64,000 nucleotides of DNA from Hortaea werneckii (GCA_037044905.1 JBAOKB010000058.1:124001-188000), one strand, 5' to 3'; shown: positions 40,801-52,246, numbered from the stretch's first letter. Numbers and translations are program-made. Notes: a model not told the origin generated them from the letters alone.

Positions 40801-42233
40801 TTCCCTGATCCCCGCTGACTTCGAGGCCGCGGTCGAGCTTGCTCGTAAGAACTTCGCCGACTCTATTGGTGCCCCTAAGATCCCCAACGTACAGTGGTCA
40901 GACGTCGGTGGGTTGTCGCATGTCAAGGATGCGGTTATGGAGACTATCCAACTGCCCTTATCCCGGCCCGAGCTTTTCGCCAAGGGGCTCAAGAAGCGCA
41001 GCGGTATCTTGTTCTACGGTCCTCCGGGTACTGGTAAGACGTTGTTGGCTAAAGCCATCGCTACGGAGTTCAGCCTGAACTTCTTCTCCGTCAAGGGTCC
41101 CGAGCTGCTGAACATGTACATTGGTGAGTCGGAAGCCAATGTGCGCCGAGTCTTCCAGCGAGCGCGGGATGCACGTCCTTGTGTTGTCTTCTTCGATGAG
41201 CTTGACTCTGTGGCGCCCAAGCGTGGCAATCAGGGCGACAGCGGCGGTGTTATGGACCGCATCGTCTCTCAGCTGCTTGCGGAGCTTGACGGTATGAGCG
41301 ATGGCGAGGAAAGTGGTGGTGGCGTCTTCGTGATCGGTGCCACCAATCGACCCGATCTCCTTGATCAGGCGCTGCTCCGTCCTGGCAGGTTCGATAAGAT
41401 GCTGTACCTTGGCATCAGCGATACTCATGAGAAGCAGGCGACTATTCTGCAAGCGTTGACGCGAAAGTGCGTTTTCAATGTACAGTATTCTGACTTATTT
41501 TCCAAGCTGACGTGTCTCACAGATTCAACCTCGACCCGTCGTTATCGCTTGCGCGTGTCTCCGAGACGCTGCCTTTCACTTTCACCGGCGCCGATCTCTA
41601 CGCCCTCTGCTCAGACGCAATGCTCAAGGCCGTCACACGGTCCGCACGAGCCGTGGACGACAAGCTCGCAGTAATCAACACCGAGCGCTTGTCCAAGGGG
41701 CAGAGCAAAGCTTCAGTGGCCTACTACTTCGACCACTACGCCACAGACGAGGACACCGATGTGCTAGTCACCCAAGACGACTTCATGCTCGCGAAGAGAG
41801 AATTAGTCCCAAGTGTGAGCGTCGACGAACTCAAGCACTACGAACGCGTCCGCAATACGTTCGAGGGCTCGACGAAGAAAGACGAGAATCAGAGCTCTAT
41901 AGATTCTCAGCCCGACGGCACTGCAAGCGACGCCCCGATCCCCATGTCCCGCGGCCAGCTGAAGGAGTTCATGAAGCAAGCTAAGTCGGGCAAGATGCCG
42001 ACCGTGAATGGGGGCTCCCATGTCCTGTCGCAGACCGCGGGGGAGAGTCGGATGCAGACGACGATTTCGTGATAAGGACGGATAAGATGTCGTTGAATAG
42101 CACGCATGCGGGTTCGGGACGTCCGTCGTCGAGTAAGGGAAAGGGGAAAGGGAAGGGGAAGGATGCACCGGCTGTGGTGAGTGGGGATGGGTCGCAGGCC
42201 AATGGTGCCAGTGAGGAGGATTTGTACGATTGA
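37868..42233 (+). CDS. PEX6: Peroxisomal AAA+ ATPase Pex6
   Basis: Exon 1 is 37868-41466 and exon 2 starts at 41523 after a 56-nt intron (gtgcgt ... cacag). The N-terminal half holds the Pex6 N-domains. The first AAA region is degenerate (no intact Walker A). The second has FYGPPGTGKTLLAKAI (Walker A, about residue 1051), VVFFDELDSVAPKRG (Walker B) and GATNRPDLLDQALLRPGRFDK. After the ATPase come FTGADLYALCSDAMLKAVTR and a Ser/Asp-rich tail. The exon 2 frame ends at 42072, but a more family-like C-terminus (ESDADDDFVIRTDKMSL ... EEDLYD) lies in another frame ending at 42233. A 44-nt intron 42004-42047 would join them (1421 residues). Pex6 with Pex1 extracts Pex5 from the peroxisome membrane. 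Confidence 0.88.
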
Positions 42234-43314
42234 AGACATTCATGTTCGTCAGTGCTGTCGTTGAGAGGCTTTGGTGGGAAAGTGGAGACGTTGGAAATCA
42301 CTGGAACATCTTCTTTGTCCTCGTGTGGGACTGGCGTAGCTGCATAGGATACGACAAGTTTGTATGCAAAGCAGAGCGAAATCTTTTTTCGTAGTCTCGA
42401 GAGCTGAGTGAGATCCCCATCTCTCGCACGGCTAAGGTCGCCAAAACAACAATTACAGACGATAGAATCATCATTTTTCACGTAAAGGGAATCGGTCATC
42501 AACTTCCCTCACGTCACGGAAGTCCCTCAGTACGTAGTCAGCTGACACCTCTCTCTCTCTCTCCACCTCATTGTAACATCCCCTCATAATACAATCGACC
42601 AAGTCCCCTCATCCGTCAGACAACGAGACATCTCCGGACCCCGGCTGGCAACAGCGGCTGTCACCCTTCGGGCGGAGTCGAGGACTTTATATATCTCCCG
42701 TCATGCCATCCGGTGCTCGAACAGCGAGCCATGCCCGTGAGTCGGCCGAAATGCTGGTCCCCGAGCCCGCCATCCTTGCTCTTCCGCGCTTGGCGGGAGC
42801 CGAGCAGTGGGACATTTGCGGGGAGTGGGGGGGTTACGGCACGGCTTCCCTTCCTTGCTCTCACCGAGTATTCTCATGACATTGCATTGTGTTTCGCGTG
42901 CCCTCCGTACCCGTCGCGTGGCCTAGATGCAACCTGGAACCTACGCACCCTCGTCATGGGGAACGTCAGCTTATGCGAGCCTTTTGGGGCTGTCAGAGAG
43001 CTCTCAAAGGCCGACTTTTGTAGCCGCGCGAGTTCAGTGACCTCCATGCTTTCCGCCAAGGCACAGTGCGGGCTGGACGAGGGTATATAAAGTGTAAGCT
43101 GTCTAGGCTTGGGATTTGCTTCGTAGATCACGGGGCGAGGAAAAGAAGATCCACCGCGCGGGTTCAATTATTAGGCGCTGTGCGCATAGGGCTGATTACT
43201 CCTTTGATTATTACCTCGTATTTCATTGCTTGAACTTCCTCCCTAACCGCAGCTGCGGATATTCCCCAACTTCTTTACTACTACCCATTGAGGTCAAGCA
43301 GGGGAAGGGCAATC
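42234..43314. other. Intergenic region upstream of the P450 gene, 1.1 kb
   Basis: This lies between PEX6 and the CYP53-like gene, both on plus. It includes a CT dinucleotide run (about 42548-42562) and a good TATA-like element (separate entry). A minus-strand frame at 42502-41981 overlaps the PEX6 3' end and has no motifs. No other gene was seen. Confidence 0.5.
43084..43091 (+). promoter_or_regulatory. TATA-like box of the P450 gene
   Basis: TATATAAA lies 224 bp before the ATG of the CYP53-like gene, preceded by GC-rich sequence. Most genes in this window lack such a clear TATA element. A strong TATA box would fit an inducible detoxification gene, which is inference. Confidence 0.4.
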
Positions 43315-44967
43315 ATGTTCCTCTCGTTTCTCTTCACGCCTTGGGTCCTACTGGCATTGCCAGTGCTCTACTTTGTACTGCCCTACCTGAGGAATTTCCA
43401 GATCCAGGATGTACCCGGCCCCTTCCTGGCCAAGTTCACCAACCTCTGGTATCTCTACGAATGTCGGCTTTGCAGACGATATATGACGGTCCACAAGCTG
43501 CATGAGAAGTATGGCAAGCTTGTCCGTGTGCAGCCGAACCAAGTGTCCATTGCGGATCCGACTGCGATCCCAGTGGTCTACGGGCATGGCACTGGCTTCT
43601 TGAAGTCGTAAGTTCGGGAGTTGCAACTGCTCTACACATGGAAGTGCACTGCTGACCTTCAGTAACCAGTGACTACTACGATGCCTTCGTCTCCATCCAT
43701 CGTGGCCTCTTCAATACCCGCGACCGTGCCGAACACACCCGTAAGCGCAAGACCGTATCACATACATTCTCCACGAAGTCCGTCGGTCAATTCGAGCAAT
43801 ACATCCACCACAATCTCGAGCAATTGGCATCGCAGTGGGACTCTAAGAGCAAGCTCGCAAAGCAAGACCCGAGGAGCAATGGATACTACAAGTTCGACGC
43901 ACTGCACTGGTTCAACTACGTTGCATTCGACATCATTGGCGACCTAGCTTTTGGCGCGCCGTTTGGGATGTTGGAAAAGGGTGCAGACGTAGCCGAAGTA
44001 CGGATGACGCCTGATGCGCCGCCGACGGCTGCGCCGGCTATCGAAGTGTTGAACAGACGCGGTGAGGTTAGCAATGCTATTGGGACCATGAGCTGGATCA
44101 AGCCTTATGCCAAATACATCCCGGATCCCTTTTTCTACAAGGGCGTCGAAGCTGTGCAGAACCTGGCCGGTATTGCTATTTCCCGTGTGAACGAACGACT
44201 GGCAGCCGCTGAGAGGGGTGAGATTACCCGGACGGACTTGCTGGCGAGATTGATGGAAGGCAAGGATGAGTCTGGGAACCCGCTTGGCAGAGAGGAGTTG
44301 ACGGCGGAGGCCCTTACTCAGCTGATCGCTGGAAGTGACACGACGAGCAACACGTCCTGCGCATTGCTTTTCCACTGCCTCACCCATCCAGAAGTGGTGA
44401 AGAAGCTGCAAGCGGAGCTAGACCAGGCATTGCCGACGGATGAAGTTCCGATGTACGAGCAGGTGAAGGACCTGAAGTACCTCGACATGGTTATTCAGGA
44501 GACACTGCGTATCCACAGCACGTCCAGCCAAGGACTCCCTCGGGTTGTTCCTCCAGGACCTGGTGTGGACCTCGCCGGCCACCACTTCCCTCAGGGTGTG
44601 GTGCTGAGCGTACCGGCCTACACTATGCATCATTCGAAAGAGATCTGGGGTCCTGATGCGGACGAGTACCGTCCCGAAAGGTGGGAGAAGCTCACTGACA
44701 TGTAAGTGATCCAGGCTTGTTCCCCCGTTTTTGTGGCATTTCTCACAAAGGTATAGGCAAAAGCAAGCGTTCATCCCCTTTTCGTACGGTCCGAGGGCAT
44801 GCGTTGGTCGCAACGTGGCTGAGATGGAGCTCGCGCTTATCGTCGCCACGGTGTTCCGCCGATATGAATTTGAGCTTTACCAAGATCAACTGGAGACGAG
44901 AGAGGGATTTTTGCGCAAGCCACTCGGTCTTCAGGTTGGTATGAGAAGACGTCAGGCGAACGCTTAA
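43315..44967 (+). CDS. Cytochrome P450, CYP53 family (benzoate para-hydroxylase type)
   Basis: Three exons, 43315-43607, 43670-44701 and 44757-44967 (introns of 62 and 55 nt), giving 511 residues. The N-terminus is a membrane anchor (FLFTPWVLLALPVLYFVL) followed by a Pro-rich hinge (DVPGPFLAKF). P450 signatures are the I-helix LIAGSDTTSNTSC, the K-helix ETLRIHST, the PERW motif (YRPERWEKL) and the heme-binding loop FSYGPRACVG, with Cys about 457 as the iron ligand. The segments YYDAFVSIHRGLFNTRDRAE and FDIIGDLAFGAPFGML are what I associate with CYP53. CYP53 enzymes hydroxylate benzoate at C4 as the entry to the beta-ketoadipate route, using NADPH-P450 reductase in the ER. Substrate is inferred from family. 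No clustered beta-ketoadipate genes are visible nearby. Confidence 0.9.
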
Positions 44968-45320
44968 GGTTTGACTGGTATGGTGGGTCGTCTGTGCTTG
45001 TGTTTTCACGTACGCAGAAGGAGGAGGTGTTGTTGTATATGCTATGGAGTGCTAGAGATATTCGCCTTCATTGTTCAGCGAAGTAAACAGAATGAGAAAT
45101 GATGACGTGTACAGACCAGCGCGTGTTGCCATCGCTCCTTCCGTTTGCCTCTACTAGGCAGAAGCGTGCCTGCCCTACCTACATACTTACCAGCCTAAGT
45201 GCTCTTCTCGACAACACAACTTGAAGCTTCAGAACCCGTCAACATTCTACTTCACTTCCAGCTCATCCCTTTCTTACCGCAATCCCTTATCACCATTGCT
45301 GACAGATTCAATTTACAGTC
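44968..45320. other. Short intergenic region
   Basis: These 353 bp lie between the P450 gene and the following plus-strand gene. They hold terminator and promoter only; no gene or repeat was seen. Confidence 0.5.
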
Positions 45321-48300
45321 ATGGATGTGTCAGCGTTTGAGATCGATCCCACGGACACGATTACTCTCGCTGAGTTCTTATGCTGCATACCTCTACCGAT
45401 TCGGCGCCCGGTAAGTACTAATTCGCTTGCAAATAACATAGAGCCCGCCGCAGTGATAGGTATTGACAACATTGCCTAGGTCACAAAGACCTTGAGTGTC
45501 GGCATCCACATCGCCAAGATATTCATTCTGTTGGCTGCTCTTGTGGGTTGTGCAGCTGCATACTGTCTCGCGCTTGCTTGGATTTATACGCTACGCGTTC
45601 AGTCGAAGCTCCTTGCTCTCAATGCAGCGCTTCTTAGGACTGCATTCCACCCAAATGCTCCAGCTCAGGACGTTCGCGTCCAGCCACCGGCGGCGCAGAC
45701 CGTTCGGCAGGATGTGTGGCCGGCACAAGATGGCTGTCAGGATCAAACGCAGCCGAATTTCAACGAAGCAGCTGCGGCTCCATTTACATGCGGCACCGCG
45801 CATCCACAAGAGGTTCTTCATGAGACGAACTCGGCAAGAACTGGCCATGTTGCTCACGATGGTGCGAGGAACAAAGACTCTTCGAGCTTGAGGCGCCAAG
45901 CAGAGCAGGATGTTGCGCTCAGTGGCGCCACAGTAGGTGGAAGCGTCCCTCTGGGTACTCAACAAGCTCCGGTCTCATGGCCACAGGAAGGACTACTATC
46001 ACAAGGGAACCTTTCGACTGGTCGATTCACGCAGCTCACAGAGGTAGATGACAATGCAGATGCTCGAAATGACTGGCTGGAAAAAGTCGACGCGACGCCG
46101 CCGTCTTCAGTATTCGATGCGGAACCCCCTCTGAAAGCCTCGGGAGTTTGTAACGTCGATGCAACTCCATCTCTTCACGGCTCTGCCGAGGCTCTTTCGG
46201 TATGTTGCTCTTTAATGCAGCACTATTCTGCTCTACTGACTGTGAGACAGGCTGCACGTGCATTCTTAAACGGTGCAACCAAAGCCGGAAACAAGGACTG
46301 GGGATATGGACATGCTAAATCTCGATCTGTCACGTCCCACGCGCCAAACCCCTCTGCTGCTCGCAATGACCGCAAGACGGCTCAATCAATTGGCTCTGTG
46401 CGGAGCAATGCTGGTCGTGCGAATGCGCAGCCAGGCCTTCCGTATGTGCACGTCCTGTATGTTCTGTTTGTTCTGACATTCAAAGTCTGACTATGTGCAG
46501 GCGAGCTGCAGCATCAACTACTCGACCGTCATCAGCAACTTCGCTCTTGCCAGGCCAGCTACCGCCACACATGCTGGCTGCAAAGGAGGCACGCGAGCGC
46601 CGATCAGGCATCCAGCAGTCGAAAGACGCCGACAAGCCGACTGCAAAGGCCGTCTTGCCGCCTCCTCCAGCATTGGCTTCCAAGAATCGGTATGATGCTC
46701 TGTCGCAAGACTCTCTGACTTCAGAGCCCACCGCGATGTCGAATTCTTCTTTCACTCCGACAGAAGAGTCGTCAATGGACAGTGAGCAGAGGCGCTCCAT
46801 GGGATCCGGTCTGCACTTTGATTCCTACGAAGAATCGTTGCCTGAGTCCCCTTCTAAGAACAGTACTAGCTTTGAGAGAGATTCGGGAAAAGATAGGCGC
46901 ATCTTCTCGATCGAGACGCTGAAGTCATTTGACACTCCTCTGGCGACAGGCCCGCTTGAGAAGAACGCGTGCGCACTTTGTCAGAGATCGTTGCTGCAAC
47001 CGGACAGCGTTCAGAAGGACGTCTGCTCTAATTGTTCCTGCGTGACTGACACCATTGACGATGCGAGAGCTGTAATAGAAGCCTATAACTTGCATGACCA
47101 GCGCCAATCATTCAAAGGTGAAGAGGCAGATTCCAGTTACAGATATTGCAATGTAATGGCGCTGACACGTCGCTTAGGGGTCTCCAAGCGTGACGAGCAG
47201 TGGATCGCTCCCAGCAACGAGACTGGAAGCACTTTCGCTCAAGAGACGCTGCCTTCTTCGCCCTCGGCGAAGACCAATTCTAGCCTTTCCCCGACGGCAC
47301 CACCCTTCTTCGCACCAAGCAAAGCACAATCGAACATCACCGCGACTGGCAGCGCAAGCGGTATGAACGAGCAGATGCAACGAACGCGAGGGCAGCTTAC
47401 GTTCAATACAAGTAAAGCTTCAACATCCCACAGTCGGAACGCCCAGCTGTATGACCTATATGACTGGAATCATGCAGTAGACGCACACTGTGGGAATGTC
47501 GTTCCTTCTCAGCCAAGCCCAGCATACTTTCATCCATTGCCAACACCAGGCAACATTGACCTAAGCCGGCAAGCAGTATCAGATGGAATGCTTAGCCCAT
47601 CTGCCCAGCATCATTCGCCATTTGGGGATTTGGTGATTTCGTTGGGAGCACCGCTCACTACTCGGTCATTTTCTCAGGCCGTTCCAGCGTCGCTTACCAC
47701 TCGGTCATCTTCTCAAGCTATTCCGATTGTCACACCAGTCAGTTCAGAGCCTGACTCACGCTTGGGGCTTCGACCAATTCCAAAAACTTTTACGGATGTT
47801 GCAATTGCGCATTCGGAGAATGATGCCACGTTGGATGGTCGCGCCAACTCGTTCCAAGACGCCACTGATAGTCAAGAGAGCCCGGCAACGGAATTACTGT
47901 CAACCCCCGTGGCTTTGGACTCCGAGACAGGGAGGAAGCACCCAGACTCGGTTGCTCGGTCGGCCCAACATAGTGGAACAGAGAATAATTCAGTGGTAAG
48001 AGGGCTCACGATGCAGGACAACTCCGTGAGTGGCTTTCGAAAGGAGCTTGAAGATTCCCTCATTAGTTTCCAGTCAAGCGAGGAAATTTTGAGGCCAAAA
48101 GACACCCATTCTGGATTTGAGCATGTTCCCGGAGAGTCAAACGGGAGTGCTGAAACGGTCGGATCAGGCAACGATCGGCTGGACGCGGCCGAGGACGCCG
48201 CAGATACGGAAGCTGAGCTCCAAGGCGGTCAATGCGAGACCATCAGTGCCATTTGCGAGCCTTCAAAGAATAAGAGCACAAATAAGATCGCTCAAAAAGA

Positions 48301-48904
48301 GCGCCGACAAAGACGGAAGATTCTTCGTGATGAGCTCTTGATGGCTTGGTGCACAAGGGAGAGGGCTCGCAAAAGGGTGGCCGGCGGCTTCTCACTTGAG
48401 CGCTACAAAACTCTCGAAGACGCAACTAGAGACTACCACGCCAAACGCGAAGAACTCCAGGAAGCGTCACCTGAGGGCGAACTTAACGAAGACGATGCGC
48501 TGATGTTCCCCAAGATGCCAGTGAATGATGTATCAAGCCCTCAACGTTGGCCCCGAGGAGCTAATGAGGCTCTTCGAGCCCAGCAAGAACAGGCTCGTCA
48601 GAGTGAGCCGAAGGTCGAGACACTCGATCCTGCCGCCGCATCATCATCATCATCAGACGAAGACCTCAGCGAGCTAAAACAGCAGGCTCTGAAAGCTTTG
48701 CAAAACTTTCGGAATGCAGAGGCTTCCGTCAAGTACCCGGCGCCGCAAGGCCGTGCTAAGATGAAGCAATTGAAGGAGGATGCGCGGGCGAAGCTGAAGC
48801 GCGCACGCCAGTGGTATATGAGGAAGAGGAAGGAGCTGGAAGATGAGAATCCGGATGATCCGTCGCTCGTAGACGAGCTACCGTGGGTTGCGGAACATGG
48901 GTGA
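45321..48904 (+). CDS. Large membrane-anchored protein of unknown function, 1134 aa
   Basis: Four exons: 45321-45410, 45480-46199, 46251-46441 and 46501-48904 (introns of 69, 51 and 59 nt). The frame is restored at each join. One membrane helix lies near residues 33-62 (IHIAKIFILLAALVGCAAAYCLALAWI). The rest is mostly polar and disordered, Ser/Thr-rich. A possible zinc-binding block has two CxxC pairs, CALCQ and CSNCSC, about 17 residues apart. A short internal repeat reads TTRSFSQAVPASLTTRSSSQA. The C-terminus is a basic coiled coil (KQQALKALQNFRNAEASVK, RAKMKQLKEDARAKLKRARQ) ending DELPWVAEHG. I recognise no family. The 51-nt intron 2 is a multiple of three and open, so it could also be retained. 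Confidence 0.7.
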
Positions 48905-49122
48905 GCTCAAGTTGGGTTGCTCTTGCAGCTCAAGGTCAGGGAGGAGGGACTACATGATGTCTCTCTGGTGTATCGCTCTATGGTGGCGAAGCGCTAGATC
49001 ATCTGACGAATTGCGCTCAGCAAGTCTTCACCGCCACGCAGTGCGGAGACAGGTAACCTCGAAGCTTTAGCTCCTTTCCGTACTTGCAGTCCCATGCATT
49101 AGGCCTTCCTCTAGTACTCCTC

Positions 49123-50079
49123 TCACTGCATCAATGGTTGTAGATCATGATGCGGGAGAAGGATATGACGCATCCATTCCTCAGAACCTTGAGCATTATA
49201 TTCACACCCAGCATGAACACACTCTCTCATCCGCTGTGCCCCTCCCATACCGAGTCTCTCGGCCAGAAGGTTCTGATGGCATTGCACGTACGGACAGTGA
49301 AACGTCTGATCGAACTGCTCCTCTTCCTGCTCGTCGGCTCGATCGGCGTCATCGTGCACTTCCTGTCTCGGAATGGACCCCTGATCGAGCGGGCGAAGCG
49401 CATGGTGTTCTCTGTGGCTTTGTTGCGTCGACGCTTGCTCGTGCATCTGCTGCAGAGCTGTTGGTCGATCTCTTAGCCGTGTGCTCTCGCATACAGATAG
49501 TTTGGCGGGCCCCAGGTGGTGCAGGAGTTGGTCGAGTCTGGCGTTGGCTGTGGAGGACGAGGTGGCGTTCTGAGATAATAGACGGACGTCTAGGTTTTCC
49601 AGCTGCTCGTTCGTCTTTCCTAGGTCTTGGTTGGTTTGACTTGATTCGGGTCCGGAGACAAGTTGGGATTCGTTTCTTGGGAGTGGAGTGAGATGTTCCT
49701 TGCTTGCAATGTCGTCTTCAAGATGTGGAATCCAATGATGCTCGCCGAGATCTGCAGGCTTTGCGTTGTAGAAGCTATCAAAGTCCAATGCTAGCTGATT
49801 GGAAGTTGAATCGGCTCCGCATTGGCTCCGGAACGAGGATTCTGCTAATGCCCGGGGTGACTTATGTTTTGACGATGATGATTTCCTCACACCAGAATCC
49901 TGATATGATGGAAACGAGTTCCCTCTCCGCCGTGTCTGCAGGCCAGGTTTTTGAAATGTCCGTAGGCTTGCAAGCTCGTCCTGTAGCACACCTGGAGTGT
50001 TCGTCGCTGTACAGTGGGCCAACCCCACAGCGGAGTTAATCAGGCGCTGTCGAAAAGGAAGCTCCGGTGGCGATGCCAT
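49123..50079 (-). CDS. Protein of unknown function with C-terminal Cys/His motif, 318 aa
   Basis: A single exon from the ATG at 50079 (MASPPELPFRQRLINSAV). The middle is polar and disordered. The C-terminal 60 residues contain a Cys/His pattern that could bind zinc: FHCPYVQCHQNLL, then MRECVHAGCEYNAQGSEEWMRH and LLPHHDL. This spacing (C-x4-C ... C-x4-C ... H) recalls a diverged C2H2-like finger at the end of fungal regulatory or peroxisomal proteins, but I cannot name it. It converges with the 1134-aa gene 218 bp away. The start fits because the segment directly after the ATG is the most conserved-looking N-terminal part. Confidence 0.65.
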   Translation of the reverse strand: MASPPELPFRQRLINSAVGLAHCTATNTPGVLQDELASLRTFQKPGLQTRRRGNSFPSYQDSGVRKSSSSKHKSPRALAESSFRSQCGADSTSNQLALDFDSFYNAKPADLGEHHWIPHLEDDIASKEHLTPLPRNESQLVSGPESSQTNQDLGKTNEQLENLDVRLLSQNATSSSTANARLDQLLHHLGPAKLSVCESTRLRDRPTALQQMHEQASTQQSHREHHALRPLDQGSIPRQEVHDDADRADEQEEEQFDQTFHCPYVQCHQNLLAERLGMGGAQRMRECVHAGCEYNAQGSEEWMRHILLPHHDLQPLMQ

Positions 50080-50647
50080 ACTGAGCCTATGCTGCCACTA
50101 CGATTGTTCTATTCGGATTCGTAGCTGGCGAAATGCAGCAAAAAATTGATGATAATTTTAAAGATGTCAAAGAGAGTTTAATAGCGGCTTTTGTGGTGAG
50201 TCTCAGTAGGATAATTGGGCCGAGATGAGGGCGCGGTCCGACTACCGTAGTGGAGTCGCGTTTGCTTACCTTCCTGGGCGTCTCTACCCGGAGGCTCCTG
50301 GTCATGTCTTTGCTTTTTGGCAGACACGGCTTGCTTCAAAGACTTGAAATACCTAAATTGTTGCACCGTGATCTTGTTGGAATGTATCAGATATCTGCCG
50401 AGGCTTGGATGTTTGTCAAAAAATAGAAAAGTCGATTACTTACGAAGCAGGTCTTTCCAGCAGTTCGGCATACCAAAGGAGCTTAAGGTGCGGGGTTTAG
50501 CAATCACTACCTCATCCTGCCTTTGATCAGTAGGAAAGAGATCGTGTTCTCAACCGAAGCAGTAGGTGAAGCGCGTTATTCATTATTCTCACCTTTTTAT
50601 TGTGTAAAACTCGCTACTTCGTTTTCATCATCATCATCATCATCATC
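50080..50647. other. Divergent intergenic region ending in a CAT microsatellite
   Basis: This 568-bp gap lies between the minus-strand orphan and the HSL-type hydrolase gene on plus. It holds both promoters and ends with the CAT repeat listed separately. No other gene was seen. Confidence 0.5.
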
Positions 50648-50649
50648 AT
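50626..50649 (+). repeat. CAT trinucleotide microsatellite, 8 units, overlapping the start codon
   Basis: Eight perfect CAT units directly precede the coding frame, and the last unit supplies the first two bases of the ATG at 50648. Repeat slippage would change the leader but would keep an ATG at the end, as long as the following G stays. Confidence 0.9.
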
Positions 50650-51577
50650 GGCACCAAGCAAGGAGTCTGAGCTTCTGGCCACGGTATTCAAAGAGCTAGC
50701 TGCAAAGATGCCAGAAGATCCATACATCTCTAGGGCATTGTATGATCACTTACAAGATGTCGCTACTGAAGCTCCTGGAGTAACTTTCGAGGATCTTGCC
50801 CTCCCTAACTCCGGAAAGCAATACCGTGGACCTGCCAAATGGGTCAGGCCGGCCAATGGTTCAAAACGCCATGCCTTGCTCTTTCTTCACGGCGGAGGGT
50901 ACTGTTTCGGATCACCCAATAGCCACAGAAAGATGGCAGCGCATTTCGCCAATGCCTGCAATGCTCCGGCGCTCATGGTCGACTACCGGATGACACCTGA
51001 ACATGCTTATCCCGCGGCGCTGGACGATTGCGTGTCCGCATACAAATACCTTCTCGACCAAGGCTTCGAAGCCCAAAACGTCGTCGTCATTGGCGATTCG
51101 TGCGGAGGAGGCTTAGCTAGCACTGTCCCGCTCAGGGCCATGCGTGATGGATTGCCTAGGCCCGGTCTGAGCGTAGCCCTCAGTCCATGGACAGATGTCA
51201 CAGGCAAGACCAGCAAGTCCCTCGAGACAAACGCCAATAACGATGCGCTTAGCACTCCAGCAACTCTGGGCATGCTCAGGGGACGATACCTGGCTGACGG
51301 CGCAAAGGCCGAAGATCCGCTCATCAGCCCTATTTTTTCTGGAGAGGATGAGATGAGGAAGTTGCCACCTCACTGGATTTCGGCAGCTGGTCATGATGTC
51401 TTGCTTGATGATGGGATCCGTATGGCTGAGAAGCTTAAGGGAGCTGGTGTTGAGGTTGAATTGAAGGTCCATGAAGGGATGCAGCATGTCTTCGAGTTCC
51501 TGGCGGGCACAGCGCCGGAGGCTAACCAGTCCATCCGAGAGATTGGGGAATGGGTGAGGAAGAAGACAGGTGCGTAG
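50648..51577 (+). CDS. Alpha/beta hydrolase of the HSL (hormone-sensitive lipase) group
   Basis: A single exon of 309 residues from the ATG at 50648 (MAPSKESELL); the frame continues upstream only to a TTG and through the CAT repeat. Motifs of the abhydrolase_3/HSL group are all present: the oxyanion motif HGGGYCFGSPNSH, YRMTPEHAYPAALDDC, and the nucleophile elbow GDSCGGGLA. The acid is in the region AAGHDVLLDDG and the catalytic His in VHEGMQHVFEF. There is no signal peptide or membrane segment, so a cytosolic esterase is likely, acting on small esters or lactones. The GDSCGGG serine is flanked by Cys where Ala or Ser is more common. Substrate unknown. Confidence 0.88.
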   Translation: MAPSKESELLATVFKELAAKMPEDPYISRALYDHLQDVATEAPGVTFEDLALPNSGKQYRGPAKWVRPANGSKRHALLFLHGGGYCFGSPNSHRKMAAHFANACNAPALMVDYRMTPEHAYPAALDDCVSAYKYLLDQGFEAQNVVVIGDSCGGGLASTVPLRAMRDGLPRPGLSVALSPWTDVTGKTSKSLETNANNDALSTPATLGMLRGRYLADGAKAEDPLISPIFSGEDEMRKLPPHWISAAGHDVLLDDGIRMAEKLKGAGVEVELKVHEGMQHVFEFLAGTAPEANQSIREIGEWVRKKTGA

Positions 51578-51982
51578 GCTGAATTGTGACAGAATGCAGG
51601 CTTCGGTATTATATGCTCAATATCCAATCCCACGCTCGTAGGCTTCACTGATGATTGGTTCGATAGAGAAAGAAAACTAAAGTGCAAAGTTTGTTCTTAT
51701 TGATGTCGGAAGATATTGGCATGAATATGATGACAGATGTAGAACGCGTGGCGCTTGGGATAATCCATTCAGTTTTTCGTAAATCATCATCTCAATAGGA
51801 TTGATCGGGGCGAATCCCCAGTCGCATGATCACAACTGCTTCTTCCCTTGCCTCCCTCGAAATCGATCATTGCATAGAAGGGAGCCAGCCATAAAGCTAA
51901 AATGCCGCATGCGAAGCAAAGCGAGAGCATCATTTTGTCGTTGCCTTTTGACAAGTCACGCCAGCAACCAGAAAGTCGTAGC
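51578..51982. other. Convergent intergenic region, 405 bp
   Basis: This lies between the 3' ends of the HSL-type hydrolase (plus) and the 87-aa gene (minus). It has no gene; the short frames reaching in from either side are antisense shadows. Confidence 0.5.
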
Positions 51983-52246
51983 TCACTTCCCCTTGTTGCT
52001 CTTCCAATTCGGCAGCCATCCCAATCCCATACCGCGCCCCGCACTCTCGCTCTTGCCCATAAGCGCATTAGCATCGCCCTTCTCACCTTTCCTCAGCGCC
52101 GCCATAATCTCCTCGGATCGCTTCCTCGCGGCTTCGGCCTTGTCGCTGGGCATGCTATTTTCGTCCATTACATTAGAAGATTGCGACCATCCGAACGCGG
52201 CCTGGCCGTAGTCCGAGCCTTCATAGTTGCTGCGTTTGTTGCTCAT
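51983..52246 (-). CDS. Small hydrophilic protein of unknown function, 87 aa
   Basis: A single exon from the ATG at 52246 (MSNKRSNYEGSDYGQAAFGW). It is polar and Ser/Asn-rich at first, then has one amphipathic helix (SDKAEAARKRSEEIMAALRKG) and a Gly/Lys-rich end (GRGMGLGWLPNWKSNKGK). The frame is closed and compact, and the helix with its flanking motifs looks conserved. It resembles small stress-induced hydrophilic fungal proteins in composition only. No family recognised and no function assigned. Confidence 0.65.
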   Translation of the reverse strand: MSNKRSNYEGSDYGQAAFGWSQSSNVMDENSMPSDKAEAARKRSEEIMAALRKGEKGDANALMGKSESAGRGMGLGWLPNWKSNKGK

